NCBI GenBank assembly: GCA_964035575.1
Contig: OZ037895.1
Location: forward strand, 558,001 to 622,000
Reading direction: 5' to 3'
DNA from: Rhynchopus sp. YZ270_cl-10
Lineage: Eukaryota > Euglenozoa > Diplonemea > Diplonemida > Diplonemidae
DNA length: 64,000 bases
Part shown: one piece after another, positions 17,269 through 26,949 of the stretch
Numbering within the stretch: position 1 is the stretch's first letter
Layout of the letters: each line of letters starts with the position of its first letter
Notes under the pieces: model-generated
What the model was told of the DNA's origin: nothing
Seen by the model: the letters and a program-made list of their open reading frames with translations, nothing else
Database searches by the model: none
Made by a program: the position numbers and the translations under genes

Positions 17269-19317
17269 TCAATCCCTCTTCCGCTTCCCCTTCGCCTTCT
17301 TCTTTGTCTCTTTCTCGACCACCACCACCTTCTCCTCCTCCTCCTCTTCCTCTTCCTCCCCTTCTTCTTCTTCTTCCACCTTCTGCTCCACATTTTCTCC
17401 CCATAGACCTAACGGGAGTCCATCGGCTGCAGGGTTATCCCCATGGCAGAAGATGTGGGACACCAGAGAGTCAACGTCAAACTCCATCGATTGCACAGGG
17501 GTGATGCGTGTTGCTGAGGCTAACGGGAGGTGGTCCGCGCGGAACGCAATCGCAACGAGGTTAGACTGCTGTGTCGGGAGCTTCACGATGTACGTCACTC
17601 CAACATATTTCCGCAGCAATTCAATATATTCCTTGGCAAGCCCTCGATCACGTGAACCCATCGGTCCGTTGTGCAGATTCGCAATGGCAACACCATTAGG
17701 ACACAACACACGCCCTACCTGCTCCAAAAACTTCACATCCCTGAGGTGCCCCGGAATCCCCCCTACGGTGTCATAAGCGTCAAGGAGAACTGCCCCGGCA
17801 GACTGTGGCTTCATTTTGGAAATTCCTGAGAGGGCATCGATTTCGGTGACAGAGAGATTGGTGTCAAAGGTGATGCCCATGATGTCTGCAGCCTCGATAA
17901 CGACACTGTCAATTTCTAAGACAGAGACAGCACAGCCAAGAACATTGCTTGCGAAGGCAGGGAGCGCGCCGGACCCGAGACCTACATTGATCACCACCTT
18001 ATCGCCTCCCGCTCCTCCGTAGGCACACAGACACGCTGCCATGGTCCGAATGTAATCATATCCAAGCACCCCCACTATCGCCTTCCCTCCGGCATACCCT
18101 AACTCCCCTGGCGACCCTGAATAGGTTAACCCCTGCTCCACCTCACCAAAGCGAAGGCAATGCCACGTACCATGCCGTGTCACGGTAACCGGACCAAACC
18201 CTGCGGCACTAGGTTTGCTAAAGACCACCACCCCTTTGCGGCTGCTGTACAAAGCATAGGAAGCCTCCGTCCGCAGCAGCACCGCATCCCCGCATATGTC
18301 CCCCCAGGAGGGGCTGTCACGTGGCTCTGTGGTCTCAAGGTGTGCCAATGCCTTTGATAGGGCATCGTGGAAACTGCCTTTCACCCTTTTGGCGGGCTGT
18401 ACGAGGCTGCAGAGGTCCTGTACTTCTTCTGTGTGGTCTTTGTCTAATATTGCTCTGTGCGGCAGAGAGGAGCGAAGATACCCTGCCATCCTCCGACTAT
18501 GTGGCGCCAACGCCAGCAGTGCGGTCGCGGTGCTGCTGTCGGCAGGGTGGTTCGCAAGCCCGGCCACACCTTCTTCCTCAGAGCATATTGCCAAGAGGCA
18601 GACCTTCGCTGCGTGCACCGCAGACGCAGGGCCGTCCTCCAGTATCTGCAACAACACCCCCACCCCTTGCCCCTCCGGGCACCGCAAGAACACCCCGGGG
18701 TCCACATACCCTTCGTTCACAAGCATATCCAAGAAGTTTCCAGAGACGTCCGTATCGTCGTCCCCCTCCTCTTCGGGCAGCGCTGCGACTGCGAGGGCAA
18801 AGGCTGCCTCTGGAGTCCCAAGCAGACGCCCTACAACATGCCCAAGCTGTGGTGCTGCTGTGACAAAGGTGACCAATGCCCAGACAACGTGCCGTGTTTC
18901 GGCCACCTCTGCGTCATTGGAGATGATCTCGGTGAGACTGCCAAGAACGCCGCTAATTGCAAGACTGTGTGCGGTTTTGGGACATCCCGCAGCAAGGTTG
19001 CCTACGAGGTTGATGGCGTGCTGACGCAGGGCGGGCGACTCAATTGAATCCTTTAGGCGGTCGACAGCAAATGTGATAGCGGCAGGCAATATGCGAATGG
19101 CCTCCACCCCATCTCCGTCCTGGGATATGTTCTGCAGTGCGTCCAAGGCTGCCTCCCGGTGTTTCAGCAGTTGGGCAATTTTCGGGACGCAGCCACCAGC
19201 GACAAGTGCTGCCACCACCTCCTCCTCACAGCTCCCAACCTCCCTCAAACACCCCACCCCAGCACCTCCACAGGACAGTGCCTTCAGCAGCTTCTGTGGG
19301 GTTTGGTTTCCACCCAT
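17269..19317 (-). CDS. HEAT/ARM-repeat protein fused to a spermidine synthase-like methyltransferase
   Basis: Intronless, 682 residues from the ATG at 19317; the open frame upstream of it is 5' UTR. The N-terminal ~350 residues form ARM/HEAT-like helical repeats (such as ALDALQNISQDGDGVEA and RQHAINLVGNLAAGCPKTA). The C-terminal ~250 residues are a class I SAM methyltransferase with motif I INVGLGSGALPAF, the acidic SAM-ribose motif VLEIDSVVIEAA, and LLDAYD. The order and spacing resemble spermidine synthase-like proteins such as the C-terminal domain of METTL13, an eEF1A lysine methyltransferase. An acidic run and a Lys/Arg-rich nuclear-localisation-like tail end the protein. The target is unknown; the repeats may recruit a protein substrate. 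Confidence 0.75.
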   Translation of the reverse strand: MGGNQTPQKLLKALSCGGAGVGCLREVGSCEEEVVAALVAGGCVPKIAQLLKHREAALDALQNISQDGDGVEAIRILPAAITFAVDRLKDSIESPALRQHAINLVGNLAAGCPKTAHSLAISGVLGSLTEIISNDAEVAETRHVVWALVTFVTAAPQLGHVVGRLLGTPEAAFALAVAALPEEEGDDDTDVSGNFLDMLVNEGYVDPGVFLRCPEGQGVGVLLQILEDGPASAVHAAKVCLLAICSEEEGVAGLANHPADSSTATALLALAPHSRRMAGYLRSSLPHRAILDKDHTEEVQDLCSLVQPAKRVKGSFHDALSKALAHLETTEPRDSPSWGDICGDAVLLRTEASYALYSSRKGVVVFSKPSAAGFGPVTVTRHGTWHCLRFGEVEQGLTYSGSPGELGYAGGKAIVGVLGYDYIRTMAACLCAYGGAGGDKVVINVGLGSGALPAFASNVLGCAVSVLEIDSVVIEAADIMGITFDTNLSVTEIDALSGISKMKPQSAGAVLLDAYDTVGGIPGHLRDVKFLEQVGRVLCPNGVAIANLHNGPMGSRDRGLAKEYIELLRKYVGVTYIVKLPTQQSNLVAIAFRADHLPLASATRITPVQSMEFDVDSLVSHIFCHGDNPAADGLPLGLWGENVEQKVEEEEEGEEEEEEEEEKVVVVEKETKKKAKGKRKRD

Positions 19318-19590
19318 TTTTTTTTTACTTTTTCCCCCCCCGCTGTATTTTGTAGATGGAAGGGGGGGACTGGGTTTATTAAAAAGAATTTGGCATATTC
19401 TTGAGGGGGAAAGAGCGACCATTTTTTTGAGAAATCCATCCCCGCTGATATTCAGCAGGACCTTTAAAAACAATACATTTGAAAAGAAAAGAAAACACTC
19501 TAAACCCCATCGTGGGTTCTACACCAAACACTACCAACAGGCTAGCATAGGATCCATTCCATAATACGAACGGCAAACCAGAGGGTCTCT

Positions 19591-20976
19591 TTATTTAAAC
19601 CCGGTCTTCTTTTTTACATGAGCCTTGAGCCGCTCCGTTGCGGAGAGGACGCTTTGCGCTTCTTTTGCTTCAACACGGTTTTGAAAGCGTTGATGTGCCG
19701 CTGCTCCTACTTCACTGTTCCAGAACGCATCGCTGCGTGCCTGAGCTGTTTTCCGCACTGCAGGCGGCACTTTTGTGAGGGCCTGTAACGTCCTCGTTTG
19801 TCCGAGCACCACAGACTTGGTGCCTTGCAACACATCTTTAGCTAGCATCGCGTATACCCCTTCCCTCTTCCTTGCAAGCTCTGCACCCACCACCAAGGCC
19901 TCCATTGCTTCATCGATCTCGGCTATCTCCTCCTTTGCCCCTTCTACCTCTGCTGTACACCTTTTTGCCACATTCTTGAGACCTGCGACTTTCATTTGAA
20001 TTTCAGACCGTCCAGGAATTTGTACTACTACCTCGAGTGGCGGGGCGACTGTCATTCTTGCTCGAACCTTTGCCAGCAATTCTGCGGGGCTTGCCTTGGT
20101 CACAAAGCGAAACTCCTCTGAGAGGAGCGGGTCTGGGGCGAGGCTTGGTGACAGCGCGGAGGGGTCCTGGAGGAGCCTGTGGTCGCTGAGGTAGGAGAGG
20201 AAGGCGGTGTGGATCTCAGGGGCCGTCGAGGTGCCGTTGTTCGCTGCGGACAGATGGTAGACCTCGGAGAGAAGGGTACGCAGCGGGGCGCAGCCGAGAG
20301 AGAGGGTGTACTGCGGTGCACAGTCCTCACTCGGCCAAACCCTCAACCTCAGTGAACCAGGAGACCCACCATCCCCGATACTGCTAGTATGCTCCCACGT
20401 CAACGTCTCTTCTTCCCCATCCCATTCTGCACTACCTCCAGCATGAAGCGCCTCTATCCTTCGTGTAACCCTCCGTAAAGGGCTTATATCAGAAAAATCA
20501 TCAATAAATGCTTGAACCTGAACCTTTAATAGAAGGGGCAACTCAGAAGTGTCCCCCGCCTCTCTCGGTGGGGTGGTAATCTCGGTAGCGACCGTGAGGG
20601 TGGCTGTGGAGGTGAGGCGGAGGTCGGTCAGCTCCGTCAGATCTGAGAGAGAGGATTCGAGGTCCTCGAGACCTCGTAGTAGGTCTTCGCCGTGGCCTAT
20701 TCCGGCCATCAAGGTGAGCAAATCTGCACCACAACGCTCTGAATCAATATAAACCTTTGAAATACCAGAGGCACGCCGCAACCTCTTCCCCACAGCCGGC
20801 CGGACACACTCTTCTCTCGTTTCAGAATATACCCCGACATCAGGTTGAAGGTTTTCCCTTTGGAATATGGGGTGGGTATCGGTGGTAGATTGGGTTGGAG
20901 GAGCAAGTGGAGGTGGAGGTGGTGCAGGTGACGTCGGTGGTGAAACCTCCTCACGTTTCCGTTTTTTTGGTGGCAT
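19591..20976 (-). CDS. SWI/SNF complex BAF60/SMARCD-like subunit
   Basis: Intronless, 461 residues from the ATG at 20976, which follows a pyrimidine-rich CCCCCCTACACAG likely splice acceptor. The N-terminus is Lys- and Pro-rich (MPPKKRKREE). Residues ~260-310 resemble a SWIB fold: PLRTLLSEVYHLS, an insert, then HTAFLSYLSDHRLLQDP, corresponding to LARLLGIHT and LWQYIKTHKLQDP of human SMARCD1. Downstream the order also agrees with SMARCD: a beta strand, a Glu-rich helix (EIAEIDEAMEALV), a basic helix, then FWNSEVGAAAHQRFQNRV, equivalent to the FYxQPWAxEAVxRYF end. The likely role is an accessory subunit of an ATP-dependent chromatin remodeller. Confidence 0.7.
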   Translation of the reverse strand: MPPKKRKREEVSPPTSPAPPPPPLAPPTQSTTDTHPIFQRENLQPDVGVYSETREECVRPAVGKRLRRASGISKVYIDSERCGADLLTLMAGIGHGEDLLRGLEDLESSLSDLTELTDLRLTSTATLTVATEITTPPREAGDTSELPLLLKVQVQAFIDDFSDISPLRRVTRRIEALHAGGSAEWDGEEETLTWEHTSSIGDGGSPGSLRLRVWPSEDCAPQYTLSLGCAPLRTLLSEVYHLSAANNGTSTAPEIHTAFLSYLSDHRLLQDPSALSPSLAPDPLLSEEFRFVTKASPAELLAKVRARMTVAPPLEVVVQIPGRSEIQMKVAGLKNVAKRCTAEVEGAKEEIAEIDEAMEALVVGAELARKREGVYAMLAKDVLQGTKSVVLGQTRTLQALTKVPPAVRKTAQARSDAFWNSEVGAAAHQRFQNRVEAKEAQSVLSATERLKAHVKKKTGFK

Positions 20977-21206
20977 TTTTCTGTGTAGGGGGGATAGGGT
21001 CTCTGCCTTTATTTGAGGTTTTTTGGGAAAAGATTTTAAAAAAATCCCATTTTTTTTTTTTGCAACGCATTCTTTTTTCACTACGTGTTTTGCGTTTTTT
21101 TTCACAAAAAAAAAAGAAGAAGAAGCAGAACAGATCTTTTTCTCCCCCCCAAGCTTGTAGACATCAGCTTCAAGCTAAAAAAAATGGGGTATTATTGAGT
21201 ATCTCT

Positions 21207-22157
21207 CTATAATTTGCGGGTGTAGAGCAATGACGCTGAGACAGGGCAGTGGTCGGAACCGTGGTAGGCGTGGAGGACGGAGCTGTTGACCATACGGCCT
21301 CTCCATTCGTTGCTGGCAAGGATGTAGTCGAAGCGGGTACCTGCGTTTCGTTCGCGTGAGGCATCTTTTGGTGGCCAGTGGCTGAACCAATTCGCCTGCG
21401 AAGGCGTAAATTTCCGGAACGTATCGAACACCCCTACCTCCGCAAACAAAGCCTTCAGGGCCTCACGCTCGGAAGGCTGAAACCCTGCCAATGAATCCCA
21501 TTTCTCTGGGTTCTCCACATCAATGTCTTCTGCAGCTACATTCAACGACCCCGCCACCACCAACTGCCTGGACCCTCCAATCTTCCGGAGCTGCTTCAAA
21601 TACTTTCGCAACGCCGGCTCCCATACTTCGGTCCGCAACTCCAATCGAGACAAATTCTTTCCAGAATACGGCGAGAAAACGTTTACAACGATTGCTTCTG
21701 GGGTGACAACTGTGACGACTCGGCCTTCCTGGGAGAGTTGTGGTACTCCGGGGATTCCAAAGACAACTTCGTCGACGGGAAGATCTTTGTGTACAAAGGT
21801 GGCGGTGCCTCCGTAGTTCTTCCTTGAGGTGCTGCAGGAGTAGTGGCTACGGTAGTCTGAGAGCAGGTCGTCCAGGTCGTCGAGTTTCGCAGACACCTTC
21901 GTCTTTTGCAGGCAAAGCATCTGAGGGCGTTCGCGAAGAAGAAGTTGGCTGAGAAGATTGACATTCGTTCGCAGCAGACGTTTCAGGCCATTTACATTCC
22001 AGGAAACAACCTTCAGCCCCTCGTGGTTCTGCAGTGGGGAGAACCCCATATACGGCTGGATGTGAGAAAACGGGGCGTGCGGGACCCCGCCGCTGATCAA
22101 CTGTGTCGGCCACACAACATGGCGCAATGCATCAGCGGAGAGATGCTTATTCGCCAT
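21207..22157 (-). CDS. AP endonuclease (APE1/ExoIII) homologue with lost catalytic residues
   Basis: Intronless, 316 residues from the ATG at 22157. The fold is clear: LKVVSWNVNGL, GFQPSERE, RFDYIL and GSDHCPV match the exonuclease-endonuclease-phosphatase family. Two essential residues of human APE1 are changed. The metal-binding Glu96 of LQETK is Lys (LQKTK), and the catalytic Asp210 of GDLN is Ser (GSLN). Tyr171 is Phe. Asn212, Asp283, Asp308 and His309 equivalents remain. The frame is intact and the surrounding motifs are well conserved, which argues for a maintained non-catalytic role, such as DNA or RNA binding or regulation, rather than simple decay. APE1 normally cuts abasic sites in base-excision repair. 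Confidence 0.8.
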   Translation of the reverse strand: MANKHLSADALRHVVWPTQLISGGVPHAPFSHIQPYMGFSPLQNHEGLKVVSWNVNGLKRLLRTNVNLLSQLLLRERPQMLCLQKTKVSAKLDDLDDLLSDYRSHYSCSTSRKNYGGTATFVHKDLPVDEVVFGIPGVPQLSQEGRVVTVVTPEAIVVNVFSPYSGKNLSRLELRTEVWEPALRKYLKQLRKIGGSRQLVVAGSLNVAAEDIDVENPEKWDSLAGFQPSEREALKALFAEVGVFDTFRKFTPSQANWFSHWPPKDASRERNAGTRFDYILASNEWRGRMVNSSVLHAYHGSDHCPVSASLLYTRKL

Positions 22158-22900
22158 AATCGCATGCAACCCCCTAAAGAAGTGGGTTTTTATATAATAT
22201 TATAAGTGAACCCCAGTAAAAGAGGGGGAAAATAGTGTATTAGATGAACCTAACCATCTCCTGTTTAGTCACCTTGAATCGTTATCACAGCATTAGCTAA
22301 GAAATGTGGTATGAAAAATACAAGATAGCTCTCCCGTTTTCCCGAGAAAATAGCTTTTGTGTAAAGTCCTAAATCTCGGTAAGCCAGAATCTCATCAGAG
22401 GTGTTGCACGGAGCAGGCCGGATATTTAGAAAATGTGAAGCACATCATCGTAGGAAATAAAAGATGGTAGAGAAATGAGGAGGGGAAAAAACGTGTCGCT
22501 TTTTTTTTTCTTCCGTTGAGAGGCAGGGTATCCGCTACGAGCCCATTTCCTCCAGGCAAAGGGCTAGAAGATGGCTTACAGATATTGCTTTTTGCTTATA
22601 TGGGTTTTGAATCTGCTGGAAAGCAGAGAAAAAATGGGGAAAAAAATGAACGGCAGTTTTTTTTTTTTCTTCTTCTGAATACTTTGACAACGTGTATCCC
22701 GACGAATAATCCACACAACCCACCCTCCCCTGTTCACATTTCATGAAAACCGCTGATGCAGACAACGAACCGGGTATCACTAGAACTCAGGATAGCAACT
22801 CCTGAGCTGAACAGGTTTGGGTTGGGGTCCTTTCCCATCGCTACGTGGGGAAGGCTACATTGTGGAAAAGCCAGCCCCACCAGAAAACTGGGGGCTTTTT
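22158..22900. other. Intergenic spacer
   Basis: No coding exon was seen. It holds an HR1 copy (22242-22283). A structured stretch near 22795-22890 contains complementary GGGGTCCTTTCCC and GGGGAAGG pieces and ends in a T-run. Confidence 0.45.
22242..22283 (+). repeat. HR1 hairpin repeat
   Basis: AGATGAACCTAACCATCTCC, then TGTTTAGTCACCTTGAATCG. Confidence 0.65.
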
Positions 22901-23668
22901 TTAGCTATGAGTGTGTTTTTTGAGGCGTTCTTTAAGTTGCTTCAATTCATGCACTTCGTCGAGGAGATGGCCTCGTTCTTCAGCTGAGAGGGCAGCAATG
23001 TGGTTTCGATCTGCTGCTGAGAGTGTGGACTCCACTGAGTGCCGACGTGCCTCTAGCTTGCGTCTGCTGATCTCTTTGCCTGCTAGCACCCGCTCCGCTT
23101 CGTGCTCTGTCTGCAGCCGTTCAAAATGCTTCTCCAACAACGCTGCAGCCGACACCTCCTCCTCCTCCAGCTCCTCCCCCGCCTTTCTGCACATCGCAAA
23201 AAACGTCTGATGCACATTCTCCTCATTCTGCCTCGCAGCTTCTTGCTCCGCAATAATCCTCTTCATCGAATCCTGCCTCTGCTCCAAAGACTCTGTCGTA
23301 TTCGCAAGCTTTTCCTCCAGCATTTCAAGCTCCGCCAGATCTTCTAGGAATGCTGCCTTTTCAGCAGCAGTCATACCACTCATTCGTTCGGTGAGACGTT
23401 GTTGTGCGTCATGTGTTTCACGTGCCATGTCGTCTTGCCTGCGTTTCTCTTCAGCTTCTTCGATGAGAAGTACCTGAAGCTCCATTTCCTCTTGTCTGCG
23501 GTGTTCGCGCGCCTCGGAGCGTAGGGTGGCCTTCTCGTATTCAATACGTTGGCGGAGTTGGTCGTATTCTTCGAGTTTGGTTTCACGTTGTTCGAGACGT
23601 TGTTTTTGTTGTGTAAGACGCTCTTCAAGAAGCTCCTCTTCTGCCTCGGCCATGAGTGAGCACATCAT
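22901..23668 (-). CDS. Coiled-coil protein of unknown function
   Basis: Intronless, 255 residues; ATGs at 23668 and 23665. Almost the whole length is Glu/Gln/Arg/Lys-rich helix with heptads (QRLEQRETKLEEYDQLRQRI and EMLEEKLANTTESLEQRQ). Two short breaks, SGMTAAEKAAFLEDL and STLSAADRNHIAALSAEE, have the same pattern (S-x-A-hydrophobic-A-E) and may be repeated helical units. No catalytic or targeting motif is visible. It could be a cytoskeletal or flagellar component, but that is a guess. Confidence 0.65.
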   Translation of the reverse strand: MMCSLMAEAEEELLEERLTQQKQRLEQRETKLEEYDQLRQRIEYEKATLRSEAREHRRQEEMELQVLLIEEAEEKRRQDDMARETHDAQQRLTERMSGMTAAEKAAFLEDLAELEMLEEKLANTTESLEQRQDSMKRIIAEQEAARQNEENVHQTFFAMCRKAGEELEEEEVSAAALLEKHFERLQTEHEAERVLAGKEISRRKLEARRHSVESTLSAADRNHIAALSAEERGHLLDEVHELKQLKERLKKHTHS

Positions 23669-24014
23669 TTTGAGGTTTGGGGAAGGGCGTGGGGGTTAGG
23701 GGGGGTGTTGTGGTTTCTGTCTTTTTGGTCTTTTTTGCCACCCCTGTCTTTTTATAGAGAGAGAGGAGGTGGGAGAAGGTTTAGCGATACCCTTTACCCA
23801 GAGAGAAGAAGAAAAACAAGAGTGGGTGCTTTGAAGTGGGTGGTAGTGGTTTCGGCAATCGTAGGTTTCGTTTTATAGTTTTCTGACAAAACGCAATATT
23901 GCACCACAAAAAGAGTTGAGATGAGCCTTTATAGAAAATCTGGTTGTCGTTGATGGTTGTCGTGATGGAGTAGAGTCAAAGGAGGGGGTATAGTGCTTTT
24001 GTTGTTGTTGTTGT

Positions 24015-24071
24015 TGTCGACAATCGCCTAAGAACACCAGAGTGGGATACTAGGGTCTGTACTCAATTGTT
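24015..24071 (+). repeat. HR4 repeat
   Basis: GTCGACAATCGCCTAAGAAC, then TAGGGTCTGTACTCAATTGT. About 80% like 4412-4466. Confidence 0.6.
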
Positions 24072-24173
24072 GGTGTGGTTGTTTGTTTTTTCCTTTTATT
24101 TGCGTCAGACATCAAAATAAGTCATTCTATAGGTTTTGGTACCAAAAAAAATTCCCCTCCCCCCCATAACCCA

Positions 24174-24361
24174 CACGGTGCGGCAAAATAACAAACCCAA
24201 AAATGTCATTTGCAACCTTTTTTCATACGAGATGCCTTTGCGACAGTCATTGTTTTTTGGGTTGTTAATGACAACACCCTAAGGGTTTTCATAAAATATG
24301 ACATTTTCATTTTGGGTTGTTATCGTTTAGGGACTTTCATTTGGCTTCCTACCGCACCGTG
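24174..24361. repeat. Foldback element
   Basis: Ends are a perfect 10-bp inverted repeat (CACGGTGCGG and CCGCACCGTG). Inner arms also pair, ATAACAAACCCAAAAATGTC against its near-complement around 24291-24323. No clear target duplication was found. Confidence 0.55.
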
Positions 24362-24509
24362 CAACCCTCTAACCCCCACCCCCCGAAGCGCAATGATAGC
24401 AAACTTCGTGCGGTGGCTTTATTTTTGAGATAGCGCACAATAAAGCACACAAAAAAAAAAAACTTGATGAGTGTGCACTCTCATGCACACACATCTTATA
24501 TAAAAAAAG

Positions 24510-24632
24510 GTTGACTTGAAATACAAAAGCCCTCTCGTGAACAGTGTACTTTTGGTACAATGACCGGCTGTACCCGGGGGGTGGACAACCCAACCATTCA
24601 TTCCTACAATCCATTTCGTGGTTTACATCTGA
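24510..24632 (+). repeat. HR3 repeat
   Basis: GTTGACTTGAAATACAAAAG, then CCCTCTCGTGAACAGTGTAC, then a stem GGTACA/TGTACC and GTGGTTTACATCTGA. Preceded by an A-run. Confidence 0.7.
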
Positions 24633-24876
24633 CTAAAAACTAAACATACCATTATACCAACTGCTCTGTCCTTACTACTCTACTACTATGTCTTTCGTTG
24701 ACCGCAGCCATTTAGGCTCTTTGCCTATGACGCACATGATAATGGATGAGGGGGAGGATTCAAAAGGAAGCGTAAAGACAGATCTATCGTTGGTTTTAAA
24801 TATGTTTAGTTTCCAATCACACTTCGTGTGTGCAAAAAAAAAGGCCTAGATAGGGCTCAACACAACATCCCCTACA

Positions 24877-26055
24877 TCAACACACTACCTCTTGGTCAGG
24901 ATCCTCAACTGGAGGGGGTGGGATCACCGAGAGAAACGCCCTTTCCTCCATCTCCACGCTATCAACAGCGGAGCACTCCATTGGGCTCATAGGGTCGGGA
25001 AGGCCGATCGTTGGCGACACCAGCATATCCTCTTCTATGGCGCCTATGAAGCGTGTTGTTAGACCCCTTTGGAGACCCCGCGATTTTATTTTCAGATACC
25101 GCACATAAAAGAAACACCCTATCCCCGAGAGCACACACCACGTCAACATACTGAACACCCACATCAGAGTGGTCTGCGTATCGATATCATCAACCCAGTA
25201 TTGAACATGAGATTGTGCATCAGTATTTACCTCGAAAAGAGAACGGTAAGACCGGAGAGCGTTTTGGCGAAGGGTTAGCGGGTATGTACTAGAAGCTTCG
25301 AGACGCCGGATTGTTGTTGTGGTGTTTGGTATGAATTGAGAGGATGCTGTGCAAGAGGTTAACGCAGAGTAGATGGTGTGGGGTTCATTGCGTGATGAAA
25401 CACCGCATACTGCGTATATATTTCCTGTCACTCCATCACACCCTGCAATAGGCGCAAACCAGAACATATCCCCATCGAATTCAAAGAAAACCCTTTCATG
25501 CCACCACACTTCCCAACCCCCCGACACATCAAAATACGTTGCCTCACTGTATTCTCTCCCGTGCTGCAACTCTGCTGCTTCTGTACCGCAAGAAACCACT
25601 GCAGTTTCTCCAACCAACCCCTCCTTTGCCATCGCCTGCTCACAAAGATGTGGCATAGGTGTGACAACCCCTTGCACAATGTATATCACAATCAAACACA
25701 ACATAAACGAACACCCCAAGGAGATTGAGGTCGGAAGAATCACTTTGCGGCCATCGGGGTATGGGAGCGACGCGCTGTCCTCTGATACCACAAAGGAATG
25801 CCAGTCTTGAGAAGAGGGCTGCGGGTCGGTAGGGCGATAGGCCTCTCGCCTTTCGATCCACGAAGAAAAAAACATGCAGGCAAGCATATACACCATGCAC
25901 ATGGTAATGAGGATGTACCTCAGGTCGTCTTTACACTGTGCCATCTTAGTCACCCGCCATACTTCGCATGCGATGTGTATAACAGTAAACAACAACCACA
26001 TCACCGCAGCTGGCGGCCACACCCATGCTTCCCACGACTTAAACTCTGACCCCAT
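24877..26055 (-). CDS. Four-pass membrane protein of unknown family
   Basis: Intronless, 392 residues from the ATG at 26055. Hydrophobic spans lie at about 13-33, 45-66 and 112-132, and a fourth near 297-320 (LMWVFSMLTWCVLSGIGCFF). A ~160-residue soluble loop with 5-6 Cys and one NxT-type site separates spans 3 and 4 and is probably lumenal or extracellular. The tail is acidic with Pro-rich PPPPVEDPDQ. No family was recognised. TMEM-like membrane E3 ligases share this broad layout, but no RING is present. Confidence 0.65.
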   Translation of the reverse strand: MGSEFKSWEAWVWPPAAVMWLLFTVIHIACEVWRVTKMAQCKDDLRYILITMCMVYMLACMFFSSWIERREAYRPTDPQPSSQDWHSFVVSEDSASLPYPDGRKVILPTSISLGCSFMLCLIVIYIVQGVVTPMPHLCEQAMAKEGLVGETAVVSCGTEAAELQHGREYSEATYFDVSGGWEVWWHERVFFEFDGDMFWFAPIAGCDGVTGNIYAVCGVSSRNEPHTIYSALTSCTASSQFIPNTTTTIRRLEASSTYPLTLRQNALRSYRSLFEVNTDAQSHVQYWVDDIDTQTTLMWVFSMLTWCVLSGIGCFFYVRYLKIKSRGLQRGLTTRFIGAIEEDMLVSPTIGLPDPMSPMECSAVDSVEMEERAFLSVIPPPPVEDPDQEVVC

Positions 26056-26949
26056 TTATAAAAAAAAATGGAGGGGGGTAAGGAGGAGGATTGAGATGAA
26101 ACCGGAGAAGGTAAAGATAAAGAGAGAGAGAGAGAGAGATAATATAATTGTTTTTGTTCGGAACACAAAAAAAAAAGAGTGTAGGTTTTTTAACACTGGG
26201 TCATATTTTAATGAAACAGAAAGATCAAAAAAGAGTAAGAGCAAAAGGGAAAAGAGAGGGGGTCTTGTGTAGGTTCTGGAGGGAGTGAGGGGGGGGGTGT
26301 TGGAAAAGATTGAAATTTTGTTTGATGTTTTAGACTACTACTATTACAGGATAGCAGCCACGGTTATTTTTCTTTGCAGGAATCCTTAAAAGAGAGAAGG
26401 AGCAACGCTTGGAAATTTTTTTTCAAAAAAACGAGGCTTTTTTTAATCAAGAAACCCAGCGTGTTATACGGATCCTTTGTTTTTTTGCTTTTTGAAAATT
26501 TGGTCGTATTAGTGTAGCCACCTCCAGAGTGTGCTCCACTAGAAAAACGAGGCTTTTTTTTCTTTTCGATTGTCGCGCTACTGTGTTGGAGAAAGAAAGA
26601 AACAAAATCCAAAAAAACCAATATTGAATCTTCGATAATAGCATATTTTCTTTTTTTGAGCGCACCCCTGCCTCTCTCTCTCTCTCTCTCTCTCAAGCTT
26701 TCCAATAGGACACAATAGGTGATGTCGTCCACATATAACTCTAAACAGCACACCTTTCTCGCACCCCCCAACACACGAACGAATGGTACGGGTGTGGAAA
26801 AAAAAACATGCTTACACACATAGTCCGACCCTAGGTTTTTAAGATCTACGTTTTTAAAAACAATACTCAGAAAAGAGACGTATTTTTGCACGAATTGTGA
26901 ATGCTCATTTTACTTCTTTTGTGACATCGCTTCCCGGAGAGGGATCCAC
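26056..26949. other. Intergenic spacer
   Basis: No exon was recognised. Low-complexity GA and TC runs occur near 26118 and 26672. An HR8 copy is at 26493. Confidence 0.45.
26493..26542 (+). repeat. HR8 repeat
   Basis: GAAAATTTGGTCGTATTAGT, then GTAGCCACCTCCAGAGTGTG and CTCCACTA. The outer TAGTG and CACTA pair. Confidence 0.55.

Larger units (their letters stand above)
23669..24876. other. Intergenic spacer with repeats and a foldback
   Basis: No gene was seen. It contains a (GTT)n run, HR4 (24015), a 188-bp foldback (24174-24361) and HR3 (24510). Near 23720 a stretch reading CTTTTTTGCCACCCCTGTCT resembles the subterminal repeats of the hAT element at 30177-32755. Confidence 0.5.

Noticed and set aside
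23715-23755. Solo end or tiny derivative of the hAT element
   Set aside because: It shares CTTTTTTGCCA-like subterminal sequence but no CAGTG end or 8-bp duplication could be found.
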